The position numbers and the translations under genes are program-made. 48,628 nt of DNA from Rhodopirellula sp. (GTDB lineage: Bacteria > Planctomycetota > Planctomycetia > Pirellulales > Pirellulaceae). The DNA lies in the NCBI GenBank assembly GCA_002689655.1, contig NZHC01000088.1:11540-60167 (forward strand), in the 5' to 3' direction. Shown piece by piece: positions 19,321 through 27,071 of this stretch. The number at the start of each line of letters is the position of its first letter. Position 1 is the first letter of the stretch. Under the pieces are notes generated by a model that saw only the letters and a list, made by a program, of their open reading frames with translations, was not told the DNA's origin and did no database searches.

Positions 19321-20589
19321 ATGTTGCATGAAATCGATCCCGTACAGCATGGGCCTTTGGGGCCCGAGATGGCGTCTGCTGTAAGTACTTGCGTTCATTG
19401 CGGATTCTGTCTTGCTGCTTGTCCCACGTACAAGGTTTTGGGACAGGAGGCTGATTCTCCACGTGGGCGTATCGTTTTGATGAAAGAGGTTTTGGAAGGC
19501 ACTTTGCCTCTGGAGTCGGCGCTACCGCATTTGGATCCCTGCCTTGGGTGTTTGGCGTGTGAGCCAGCGTGTCCCTCGGGTGTTTCCTACCGTGATCTGA
19601 TTAGTCCCTTCAGGTCCAATGCCGAAGGCCAGCGAAAGCGTGGTTTGGGCGATCAGTTCAAACGTCTTTTGACCCGCATGACGTTGCCCTATCCGAAGCG
19701 GTTTCGCATGGCTGCCAAGACAGGGCGATTCGTCAAGCCCCTCGCCCGTTACCTGCCTGACACACTGAGGGTGATGATCGGTTTGTTACCGGACCAGTTG
19801 CCTTCCAAACAGAACTGGGACGCAATCTATCCGCCGGTCGGGACCAAGCGAGGCCGTGTTGCGCTGCTGACAGGTTGTGCTCAAAGCGTGCTTGAACCGG
19901 ATATCAACACTGCGACCATCGAGGTGCTCACAAGAAACGGGGTCGAAGTTGTCGTGCCCGAAAAACAGGGATGCTGTGGTGCCTTGAGCTGGCATGTGGG
20001 CGACCTGAATCGCGCCAGGAAATTTGCGCAAAATAATCTGGTGGCGTTTCCTGATGACGTGGATGCGTTTGTCACAAATGCGGCGGGCTGTGGTTCGGGG
20101 ATGCATGAGTATCCACAGATTTTAAAAGGCACAGCGGAAGAATCAGCAGCGAAACAGTTTGCCGACAAAGTCTGCGATGTATCGGTCTATCTTGCCAAGC
20201 TGGGCGATCTGGAACCAATTCCAGATCGGGGGCGACCCCTTCGTGTTGCCTATCACGATGCTTGTCATCTCGCAAACGCGCAGGGTGTTCGTGCTCAACC
20301 CAGAACCCTGCTGCGGTCCATTCCGGGAGTCGAACTGTACGAAATTGCTGATGCTCATCTTTGCTGCGGTTCTGCGGGAACTTACAACATCGATCAACCG
20401 GAAATCGCGGAAACGCTGGGACGTGAAAAGACCGCCAACATCGTCAACACGGAAGCTGATGTGGTTGCTACCGGAAACATCGGTTGCATGACGCAACTCA
20501 AGACACACCTGGAACTGCGTGAATCCTCGATCGATGTCCGACATACGATGCAGGTTCTGCGAGATGCCTATTGCGAAGTAGACGCCTGA
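19321..20589 (+). CDS. glcF: Glycolate oxidase iron-sulfur subunit GlcF
   Basis: A 422-residue iron-sulfur protein. Two 4Fe-4S motifs are present: Cys24, 27, 30, 34 (CVHCGFCLAACP) and Cys74, 77, 80, 84 (CLGCLACEPACP). Two CCG domains follow at 218-220 and 348-350, the cofactor-binding signature of GlcF and heterodisulfide reductase B-type subunits. It transfers electrons from GlcD and GlcE to membrane quinones. The gene follows glcE after 10 bp, completing the operon. Length agrees with the family (about 410-420). No Shine-Dalgarno sequence is obvious; translation may be coupled to glcE. Confidence 0.94.
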   Translation: MLHEIDPVQHGPLGPEMASAVSTCVHCGFCLAACPTYKVLGQEADSPRGRIVLMKEVLEGTLPLESALPHLDPCLGCLACEPACPSGVSYRDLISPFRSNAEGQRKRGLGDQFKRLLTRMTLPYPKRFRMAAKTGRFVKPLARYLPDTLRVMIGLLPDQLPSKQNWDAIYPPVGTKRGRVALLTGCAQSVLEPDINTATIEVLTRNGVEVVVPEKQGCCGALSWHVGDLNRARKFAQNNLVAFPDDVDAFVTNAAGCGSGMHEYPQILKGTAEESAAKQFADKVCDVSVYLAKLGDLEPIPDRGRPLRVAYHDACHLANAQGVRAQPRTLLRSIPGVELYEIADAHLCCGSAGTYNIDQPEIAETLGREKTANIVNTEADVVATGNIGCMTQLKTHLELRESSIDVRHTMQVLRDAYCEVDA

Positions 20590-20728
20590 TTTTTAATGTT
20601 TCCAGATAATATGCCCGGCAAGCAGGCCGTTTTTGCTGCTGCACTGGACAGACATGCCCGCTTCGTATCGGTCAAACATTTCGATCTCTTGCTTTTCAGA
20701 CTCCTGACCTTACCGGACTACCCTACAG

Positions 20729-21472
20729 ATGCCTTTGTCACACTCTGAATTACTACAGTTGAAACGCTGGAATACACCGACCATCTACAATGGTTGGGAA
20801 CAGATCACAAAACGGGATTGTGCAGCCGATGCTTTCAATCGCGAAGAGACGCAAGACTTTATGCCGCAGATGGGACCCATGGTTGGGTATGCCGTCACGC
20901 TGGTGATCGAGCCTTCAGAAAAATCACACAAACAGATTGCCAACGCATGGGAAGATTACCGGCAATATGTGGCCAGCCAGCAGGGCCCAAAGATTGTTGT
21001 GGTTCAGGACCAGGATAAGCCTCAGGTCATCGGCTCATTTTGGGGAGAAGTTAATAGTAACGTGCATCGTGCCTTGGGTTGCGTCGGGACGATTACTGAT
21101 GGAGCGATTCGTGATGTCGATGAGATGACCAATGCTGGGTTCAAATCGCTGGCTCGCCGGCTTTGCGTCGGGCATGCCCATTCGGTTCCCGTCCAATGGA
21201 ATTGCGAGGTGGAGGTGTTTGGTCGAAGTATCCAGCCTGGGCAGCTGATTCACGCCGACAAGCACGGATTTCTGGCTGTGACACAGGACGAAGAAAGCGA
21301 ATTACTCGCCGCATCACGATTCATGGACAACAATGAATGTGAAACCGTGATTGCAGCAGCGAGAAACTGCGCTGGGCTATCAAGTGATGAGGCGGTTCAG
21401 CAAATCAATGATGCTGGTGCCGCGTTTGGAGCTGCTACACGAAAGCGTTTCGGTGCGGACGGCGAGTGGTAG
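20729..21472 (+). CDS. RraA family protein
   Basis: A 247-residue member of the RraA/HMG-aldolase superfamily. Recognisable elements are YNGWEQITKRD near the N-terminus, WGEVNSNVHRALGCVGTITDGAIRDVDEM (the family motif with the DGxxRD core), and QPGQLIHADKHGFLAV. RraA proteins inhibit RNase E; many relatives are metal-dependent aldolases or oxaloacetate decarboxylases. The DGAIRD motif is the metal and substrate site in the aldolases. The gene follows glcF by 139 bp on the same strand, so a catabolic role with two- to four-carbon keto acids is a reasonable guess. It could equally be unrelated. Confidence 0.78.
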   Translation: MPLSHSELLQLKRWNTPTIYNGWEQITKRDCAADAFNREETQDFMPQMGPMVGYAVTLVIEPSEKSHKQIANAWEDYRQYVASQQGPKIVVVQDQDKPQVIGSFWGEVNSNVHRALGCVGTITDGAIRDVDEMTNAGFKSLARRLCVGHAHSVPVQWNCEVEVFGRSIQPGQLIHADKHGFLAVTQDEESELLAASRFMDNNECETVIAAARNCAGLSSDEAVQQINDAGAAFGAATRKRFGADGEW

Positions 21473-21564
21473 TGCGTCAACCTTTTGTGGCGGAACAGCC
21501 GCTTCTGCAAAACCATTTAGCGACGGCCAACAGAAACGGGTCTTGAACGCTTCCGGTTTTCATG

Positions 21565-21599
21565 AACGCGTTACCGTTGGCAATATCAACGCGTTACCG
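21565..21599. repeat. 12-bp direct repeat with palindromic core
   Basis: AACGCGTTACCG occurs at 21565-21576 and 21588-21599. Its first eight bases (AACGCGTT) are a palindrome. A degenerate third copy (GAACGCTTCCGG) begins at about 21545. It lies between two convergent genes, so an operator role is not obvious. Confidence 0.7.
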
Positions 21600-21656
21600 C
21601 AGGCAAGGCCGCAACAGACCGTGTCGCAGCGAGTCACGTCATGCGGTTGCTTGGGG

Positions 21657-23135
21657 CTATTCGAAGTCAAGCATGAACGTCCCATTATCGGCGACGTCAA
21701 ACAGTGGGCGGCAGTAGCGACCGCAGCCACGAGGGCCACCGGGTCGGTAAACAAGGCCCAATGAAACATTCCAGTTCTCTTCGGCGAAGCCACCGGAATT
21801 GGTTCCCTCATGAGGGATCAGATAGGTGGCACCGCTACTCAGGCTGCACTGATGAGTCAGCGGAAGATTGAAGCTTGCGCCCAGCAGGCCGTCTTTGTTG
21901 TCTGTCCACCCGACCATCAGATCGTACTCGCCATTTCGTGCCAATGGTCTGCGGTAAAAGAAACGGAACTGGTCGGTAGGCTTGACGCCGAGGTCTTCAC
22001 TCAGTGCACTGCCGGACTGGTCAGTGATGGTGGCCGAGATAGTTTCTTCGCGTACACCCGCCATGAATTGGAACCCATAGGTATCGCACTCGCGGGCCCG
22101 CCAGCTAAGCTCACCACGTAGTTGCAGAGAGTTGCTTTGGAAGTACCAATCCTGATTCATGTAATCGAGTACAAGGCCATATTGCACACCGTAGTCAACT
22201 CGGCGAAAGAAACCTGCGGTGATAAATACCTGGTGACGTGTGTCCGTCGTGAACGCCGTGCCCGAAAGATTGTTCTGCGTGCCTCGAACACCCAACTGAG
22301 TCGCAATGTCCAGACCCAATAATCGGTTCATTGATTTTCCGCGGTTGAATCCTTCGTAAAATCCAAAGCTTCCGCTACCGATTTGGGTACTGCTGTTCTG
22401 GTTGTTGATTGCGATGTGGTTCAGAGGCCCGGTGTGTCCTTGCACTCCAGCGAAGAATTCATAGCGACACCAGTTGAAGCGTATGAGTGGCAGCAGCGTA
22501 GGCTCACTGTCGCATGGGCTGCAGGTATCGCAACCACAGTCACCGAAGACTTCCATGCCACAACCATCGCCTTCGACATAAATCTCGTTGGTTTGATAGA
22601 TGACCCCGTCGCACTCACCGCAGCCTCCGTCGCAGCCTCCGTCGCAGCCTCGGCATCTTGAAAACAAACTCTCGATACCGCAGCCCACTTCTTCGAAAAA
22701 TCCACGAGGTTGTTCTATGCCGCAGACAATTTCTGTGACACATTCTCCACAATCGCAAACCGGACCGCAGTTGTTCGCGTACGAACCCTTGAAACTAGCT
22801 TGTTGAATAGGCTCCGAATTGATCGTTTCCAGCTCCACTGCATCCAAACCGTGATCGTCAGCATTGTTTCTGCTGCTGTTTTCCTGCCGAGTAGTTGCCC
22901 TGAGGGGCAGGTCAAAGTCGCCAAAGGTGCGAGAAGTTGCAGCCGAATCGTTAGCTTTTGGAGCTTGTATGCGATTTCCAGCTGCCGTCTGGCGGGGCTG
23001 GCTGTTGGGGCCTTGGACCTGACGAGATTGTGTATCTTTCTCAACTGCTAAGATTGAACAGGACTGTAAAAACGTTGAGAACGCCAAAAAGCTGGCGATG
23101 CGGAGCAGTCCGAGAGATCGGTATGACGTTATCAT
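21657..23135 (-). CDS. Cysteine-rich lipoprotein with outer-membrane-like C-terminal domain
   Basis: A protein of about 492 residues from the ATG at 23135 (an in-frame ATG at 23165 precedes the signal). The signal ends in the lipobox LQSC. After a linker comes a segment very rich in Cys, Gly and Asp (for example CDCGECV and GCDGGCDGGCGEC). The C-terminal 270 residues have alternating patterns typical of a beta barrel or beta domain: RYEFFAGVQGHTGPLNHI, RRVDYGVQYGLVLDYMNQDWYF. I associate this pattern tentatively with the planctomycete family DUF6666. Cysteine density suggests disulfide cross-links in the envelope. Function is not known. Confidence 0.7.
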   Translation of the reverse strand: MITSYRSLGLLRIASFLAFSTFLQSCSILAVEKDTQSRQVQGPNSQPRQTAAGNRIQAPKANDSAATSRTFGDFDLPLRATTRQENSSRNNADDHGLDAVELETINSEPIQQASFKGSYANNCGPVCDCGECVTEIVCGIEQPRGFFEEVGCGIESLFSRCRGCDGGCDGGCGECDGVIYQTNEIYVEGDGCGMEVFGDCGCDTCSPCDSEPTLLPLIRFNWCRYEFFAGVQGHTGPLNHIAINNQNSSTQIGSGSFGFYEGFNRGKSMNRLLGLDIATQLGVRGTQNNLSGTAFTTDTRHQVFITAGFFRRVDYGVQYGLVLDYMNQDWYFQSNSLQLRGELSWRARECDTYGFQFMAGVREETISATITDQSGSALSEDLGVKPTDQFRFFYRRPLARNGEYDLMVGWTDNKDGLLGASFNLPLTHQCSLSSGATYLIPHEGTNSGGFAEENWNVSLGLVYRPGGPRGCGRYCRPLFDVADNGTFMLDFE

Positions 23136-23164
23136 GGTTTCACTTAACAGCGTTTGTGACCGCA

Positions 23165-23193
23165 TGAGGTGCTTAAAGCCATTGAGGTGCTTA
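23165..23193. repeat. Direct repeat in divergent intergenic region
   Basis: TGAGGTGCTTA occurs at 23165-23175 and 23183-23193, an 18-bp spacing. It sits between the start regions of the divergent lipoprotein and propeller genes, where a regulator could bind to control both. Confidence 0.7.
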
Positions 23194-23252
23194 CAAGCTA
23201 TGCCTCTGAGGAATCCTTCTTCTTAATCCATCGGACCCTACTAATCCGCATA

Positions 23253-24233
23253 ATGACTAAATCCTTCCTAATCGTTATTTTTTCACACCTGCGCTGTTTT
23301 CCTTGGTTGCGTCAGGAGTCGCTCGGTGTTGTTGCTTTCGCGATTCTCGGCATCCTTGGCGGCGGAACCATGAATCCGGCTGCCGCGCAAGCGGATGCCC
23401 AAGCCGATAATGCCCAGGCCGATAATGCCCAGGCCACGACACCATCAGTTGACCCACTGCCCAATCTCGCTCCGGCTTACCCACTCGCGGTGGCGGTCAA
23501 GGGAGGCGACGTGTACACGGTTGATTTGGATTTGCCCGGCGTTTGGAAGACAAGTGACGCCACAGTCTTGTTCGCTGAAGGGACGAAACTGCTGAGGAAG
23601 CCAATGAATCGACCTCGTTGTGTCGTTATGCATCCTGCCAAGGGAATCTTGGTCGGTGATACTGCGACTCGTGAGATTTACTGGATCGAGTCTGAGGGGG
23701 CTGAACCAAAACCCCTCACGAATGGTTATTTAGGAGTGGTCATGGCGTTGGTGGTGAGTCCTGATGGAAAAACTATCTACGCCGGCGACGCAGAAAAACG
23801 AGCCACGTTCAAATTGCCTGTCGAGGGTGGAAAGCCTGAACTGGTCGCCCGCGTCAATGCGCGTGGTCTGGCATTTGATGCCGATGGTAAGCTTTGGGCC
23901 GTCACCCCCGACGCTGCCGCAGTCAAACGTATCGATGTCGCCAGTGGAGAAGTCGAAGACATCGTTACGGGTCGACCTTTTCAGTACCCTAACGGCCTTT
24001 GTTGGGCTGGTGATCACGGATATGTCACCGATGGCTATGGAAAGTGCATCTGGAAATTCACGCCCGATGGAAAGACTGAAAAGTGGCATGAAGGTGATCC
24101 ACTGGTCGGACCTGTAGGCATTGCGATCACCGATACATCGCTTTTTGTCGCTGATCCGAAACAAAAACAAGTCTATGAATTCGATCGTGAATCTAAAGCG
24201 ACAAAGGCCAGACTGACCCCCGCTGCCGAGTAA
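23253..24233 (+). CDS. Exported SMP-30/NHL-like beta-propeller protein
   Basis: About 326 residues from the ATG at 23253. A GTG at 23169 would add 28 residues ahead of the signal sequence and is less likely. The signal region includes VVAFAILGILGGG followed by an AAAQA cleavage site. A short repeat of ADNAQ comes next, encoded by 15-bp units. The rest forms propeller blades with motifs such as VVSPDGKTIYAGD, GLAFDADGKLWAV, PNGLCWAGDHGYVTDGYGKCIWKFTPDG and IAITDTSLFVADP. The family includes lactonases and purely binding propellers; no lactonase metal set is certain. Likely periplasmic, ligand unknown. Confidence 0.75.
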   Translation: MTKSFLIVIFSHLRCFPWLRQESLGVVAFAILGILGGGTMNPAAAQADAQADNAQADNAQATTPSVDPLPNLAPAYPLAVAVKGGDVYTVDLDLPGVWKTSDATVLFAEGTKLLRKPMNRPRCVVMHPAKGILVGDTATREIYWIESEGAEPKPLTNGYLGVVMALVVSPDGKTIYAGDAEKRATFKLPVEGGKPELVARVNARGLAFDADGKLWAVTPDAAAVKRIDVASGEVEDIVTGRPFQYPNGLCWAGDHGYVTDGYGKCIWKFTPDGKTEKWHEGDPLVGPVGIAITDTSLFVADPKQKQVYEFDRESKATKARLTPAAE

Positions 24234-24237
24234 CGCT

Positions 24238-24252
24238 GCCTTTCGTAAGGCG
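24238..24252. other. Small hairpin after the propeller gene
   Basis: GCCTT, a TCGT tetraloop and AAGGC form a short perfect stem a few bases after the stop codon. No U-tract follows, so termination is uncertain. Confidence 0.3.
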
Positions 24253-24484
24253 GAGATGGTCTGCGGTGAAAGCCCTTGCACGGTTTTGCACGGTTGCGAC
24301 CATGGCGTTATCGAGATTCTGGTAGCGCACCTGAGTTGGATTGCGATGCGATTTAGCAACCACAAATGACACACTGGGTTCACGATCGCTGGGCAAGCAA
24401 GAACGCAAACCTGCGTCATCGTTACCTGCTGCTTGAGCCGGCTTCTGTTCAGACTTGGTGGCTGAAGTCCTGCTTGTTGCTGCG

Positions 24485-25171
24485 CTAGCTACTTGCGATC
24501 CTGCTGTCGGCTGCGAAGCGGTCGGACATGTCGTAGGGATGAAACGACCTGCCGATCTCCTCAGCCAATGTCTGCAAATAGAGCTTGCGGAAACGCGATT
24601 CCGTAGTTTCGCTGGTGTGCTGACCAGCCATCGTTGGGTACCGGTATTCTTCCAGTGACTTCGTGAAGTCAACCTCGCCGGTGACAACGTCGATCACGGT
24701 AATCGTGACGTCGGAAGTACCGCAGTACAACGTAGGGCCGTCACGAAGGCTGAAGTTGCCAAGCTCAATCCCGATGACTTTGTCTGCTTTTACGCCTGCT
24801 CCGATTTCCGCAAAGTCCAGTGAATCCCAGCCGTTGGTGTCACGCCAATGACTGATCTTGTCATTGCGAACCATCTTGATGCCCTTAATCTCCCTCGCCA
24901 AAATTTTGCCAATAAATGAGCTCAGCTCAGCTGATTTCTGATCGCGTGTATAAGAGCTGCTGTCGGAAATGGTAACGACGGCGACCGTAAGGTCTTCAAA
25001 CCCTTCGTATTCCGGCGGAATCATGTCCATTCCCACCGCATGCATGAGGTTGGATGCTAGCCCAAGGCAGCCAGTTTGCAAAACTGCTGTCCCGGAAAGC
25101 AACGCCAGGCAGGCCGCTCGTCTACTAACTTTGGGGCGGTTGGATTTGGCGGATTCTTCTTTCAACGACAT
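24485..25171 (-). CDS. Conserved-looking lipoprotein of unknown function
   Basis: A 228-residue protein from the ATG at 25171; a GTG at 25192 is possible but adds seven residues of no clear value. GGGA lies 10 nt before the ATG. The signal has basic residues (KVSRR), a hydrophobic core and the lipobox LQTGC, so Cys35 is the predicted lipidation site. The mature part reads as an alternating alpha/beta domain: LTVAVVTISDSS, LAREIKGIKMVRNDKI, VKADKVIGIELGNFSL, VTITVIDVVTGEV. This pattern resembles TolB-N or LpoB-type lipoproteins that bind partner envelope enzymes, but no motif is decisive. It follows the DUF2752 gene on the same strand after a 256-bp gap. Confidence 0.65.
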   Translation of the reverse strand: MSLKEESAKSNRPKVSRRAACLALLSGTAVLQTGCLGLASNLMHAVGMDMIPPEYEGFEDLTVAVVTISDSSSYTRDQKSAELSSFIGKILAREIKGIKMVRNDKISHWRDTNGWDSLDFAEIGAGVKADKVIGIELGNFSLRDGPTLYCGTSDVTITVIDVVTGEVDFTKSLEEYRYPTMAGQHTSETTESRFRKLYLQTLAEEIGRSFHPYDMSDRFAADSRIASS

Positions 25172-25427
25172 CGATCTAATTCCCTTTGGCACTGCTTGTT
25201 ATGCGATGACTTTGCCTGTAGATACGAAGTTCGTGTCGTTGCTTGCCACACTGATTTTGTGTCTTTCGGCGAAATGAGGTCTTTTTTTGCATCAGCCGTG
25301 GGTTAAATCACCGTGGTTTGGACATCGGGTCACTGCAGAACGCTGAATCGTCGCATGATCCGCTGCGGACGCGGTAAGGCTTGCGGCAGATAAAGCTGGT
25401 GCTCTTTAAGAATCGGTAACCGAGCGT

Positions 25428-26141
25428 TTAGCTCTGCAGGCGGATGATCCAGTCCACAAGTGTCACGGCCAGAACGCCCGCCCCGCCTATCGTCAGCCAC
25501 GTTTGGATACGGGGTGAGGGAAGGTGGCCACGGCGAAACACTTGAGCAGCAGTCGCAATCATTGCGATGCAAAGTAATGCAAGCAAAAAGCCGCCCGCGT
25601 TGGTGTTCGCGCTAGCTAGCCAGTTGCCTTTGGCGAAGTAGGACCACGATGTCGTCATGCCACAAGCAGGGCATCGAATTCCTGCGAGAAGACGTAATGA
25701 GCAAGGCGGAAGTCCGAGTTGTTGATGCGTTCCCAAACCCTGTTCCTCAGGGTTTAGATTGCCAGCAATGATGAGCAGGGTGAGTGGTACGAGGGCAACG
25801 ATCGCTGCGGCAACTCGTAGGCAAGTTTGTCTCGATGCAGTTTGCTTCGATACCGGGGTAACGACCGCCTCTGCAGCAGCAAGAAAGGGGCCGCTGCCGC
25901 TTTGGTCAAAATTGGTGGTTTCCGCACCAGGCTGGGGGGGCTTGTCGCTTGGTAACCCTGAGATTGGTTTACCATTTTTTGTCCCATTGTCAGAGATTTC
26001 CTGCTGGGAAAGCGGCGGGAAATCGGAGTTTTGGGCTGAAAGTTGCCCAATTTCGATGTTCCTATTCTTTTTTGAAGGAGTTTTTTGATGCTTTTGCATC
26101 GCTCCCGCGAATGGGTCGCCGTCTGATAGTTTTCGAGTCAC
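25428..26141 (-). CDS. DUF2752 membrane protein with long disordered N-terminus
   Basis: A 237-residue protein from a GTG (an ATG lies 14 codons inside, at 26099). Residues 1-100 are polar and probably disordered. Three hydrophobic segments follow (about 108-127, 181-198 and 213-232). The DUF2752 signature is the motif IRCPACGMTTS with Cys157 and Cys160, preceded by LPPCSLRLLAG. The biochemical role of the family is unknown. The pair of cysteines at a membrane edge suggests metal or thiol chemistry. It is divergent from the ribosomal operon. Confidence 0.78.
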   Translation of the reverse strand: MTRKLSDGDPFAGAMQKHQKTPSKKNRNIEIGQLSAQNSDFPPLSQQEISDNGTKNGKPISGLPSDKPPQPGAETTNFDQSGSGPFLAAAEAVVTPVSKQTASRQTCLRVAAAIVALVPLTLLIIAGNLNPEEQGLGTHQQLGLPPCSLRLLAGIRCPACGMTTSWSYFAKGNWLASANTNAGGFLLALLCIAMIATAAQVFRRGHLPSPRIQTWLTIGGAGVLAVTLVDWIIRLQS

Positions 26142-26336
26142 GAAAAGTGCCTGCTGGCAGGATGGGTCGGTTGCGTAGACAAATAGGGGTGATGGGGGGG
26201 CTTTTTTGGGTTGTGTCGACGTTTAAATCCGTCGCGAAGAGTCGTGTTGCAATCTATTCGGTTTGTGTCGCGTGCCGTTCTGGTCGAAAAAACTGAAAAG
26301 TAACAAAGAATTATCCCATCGTTTGCCCAAGAGCCG

Positions 26337-26365
26337 TTGACGGACTTTGGTTCGAACCCTAAATT
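26337..26365 (+). promoter_or_regulatory. Sigma70-type promoter of the ribosomal protein operon
   Basis: TTGACG (26337-26342, five of six consensus bases) and TAAATT (26360-26365, four of six) are separated by exactly 17 nt. Transcription would start near 26372, about 120 nt before rpsJ. The spacer contains the perfect palindrome GGTTCGAACC, a potential operator. Confidence 0.55.
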
Positions 26366-26374
26366 CTCGCTTCG

Positions 26375-26394
26375 CTCGAGGGAAAAGCCCCGAG
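26375..26394 (+). promoter_or_regulatory. Hairpin at the 5' end of the predicted S10 operon leader
   Basis: CTCG, a bulged A, GGG, loop AAAAG, CCC and CGAG form a seven-pair stem that starts almost at the predicted transcription start. It could stabilise the mRNA or bind a ribosomal protein for feedback control. No known leader class was recognised. Confidence 0.35.
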
Positions 26395-26494
26395 CACCCT
26401 GACAAGGCGAGATGTCAACGCCGAGATTTGATCTTGGGATGATGCCGTTCTGCAGGGGCCACTGTATCACAACTCTCTCATTGGTCACCCATCT

Positions 26495-26821
26495 GTGTCT
26501 GCCGGAGCAAGCGAAGTAATTCGAATTCGTATGGAAGCGTACGACCACTCTGTCTTGGATCAGAGTGCCCAAGAGATTGTCGATACGGTCAAGCGTACCC
26601 ACAGTGAAGTGCATGGGCCGATCCCATTGCCAACGCGTGTGGAGCGTTACACGGTTCTGTCTGGGCCGTTTGTGAATAAGAAGTCTCGTCAGCAGTACGA
26701 GATTCGCACTCACAAGCGTCTGATTGATATTGTCCAGGCTACGGCCAAGACGATTGAAGCGTTGAATAAATTAAGCCTTCCGGCTGGTGTAGACATCAAG
26801 ATTAAGGCGTCTGCAAGATAG
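26495..26821 (+). CDS. rpsJ: 30S ribosomal protein S10
   Basis: A 108-residue S10 (E. coli 103). The family pattern is intact: [20 protein letters not shown], the loop with [15 protein letters not shown], and PHVNKKSR-like [17 protein letters not shown], ending in [13 protein letters not shown]10 belongs to the 30S head and also joins NusB in antitermination. The GTG at 26495 is the start; the first six residues are not conserved in general. It is the first gene of the cluster here; no tuf or fusA lies upstream in this window. Confidence 0.97.
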   Translation: MSAGASEVIRIRMEAYDHSVLDQSAQEIVDTVKRTHSEVHGPIPLPTRVERYTVLSGPFVNKKSRQQYEIRTHKRLIDIVQATAKTIEALNKLSLPAGVDIKIKASAR

Positions 26822-27071
26822 TATCGGTCTGGAGGACACCCGGGTCTCTTGGTTTTTTAGCCTTGGGGCGGTTCGGGTAGCGGCACACAAAGTACCAGAG
26901 ACAGTCTCCGGATGAACGGAAGTCGGTCGATAACCTTGGTGCGGTGCAAGTCTGATTTGGGTCGAGTGGAATTGCTCTCGGTGCATTGAAGATTGCCTGA
27001 TGTCAGTGGTTCGGCTTGGCGAAACTTGGAATCCAACACGAATGACGGGCGTCCCGGATGATCGGGGCGAG
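26822..27071 (+). other. Unusually long spacer between rpsJ and rplC
   Basis: 250 nt separate the two genes, more than any other spacer up to rplO. It contains the palindrome ACCCGGGT (26838-26845) followed by a run of six T (26853-26858), a weak terminator-like layout. The rplC reading frame is open back to 27000 but that extension has no L3 homology. Confidence 0.5.

Larger units (their letters stand above)
26142..26494. other. 353-bp divergent region holding the S10 operon promoter and leader
   Basis: Between the DUF2752 gene and rpsJ. It carries the promoter described separately, a 10-bp palindrome (GGTTCGAACC, 26349-26358) within its spacer, and a 5' leader of roughly 120 nt with a hairpin. 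No coding sequence was recognised. Confidence 0.6.

Noticed and set aside
22600-22660. Possible CRISPR-like or tandem repeat in a gene (repeated CCTCCGTCGCAG units)
   Set aside because: It is the coding repeat for Cys-Asp-Gly-Gly in the lipoprotein; there are no spacers.
23169-23252. Upstream GTG start of the propeller protein
   Set aside because: It would put 28 mostly polar residues in front of the signal peptide.
26308-26368. tRNA-like sequence: AGAATT and AATTCT arms around a GGTTCGAACC T-loop-like segment before rpsJ
   Set aside because: Only about 61 nt from arm to arm, no consistent D or anticodon arm and no CCA. The same bases are better explained as a promoter with a palindrome in the spacer.
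27000-27071. N-terminal extension of L3
   Set aside because: The frame is open but the extra residues have no L3 similarity; the ATG at 27072 gives the family start.
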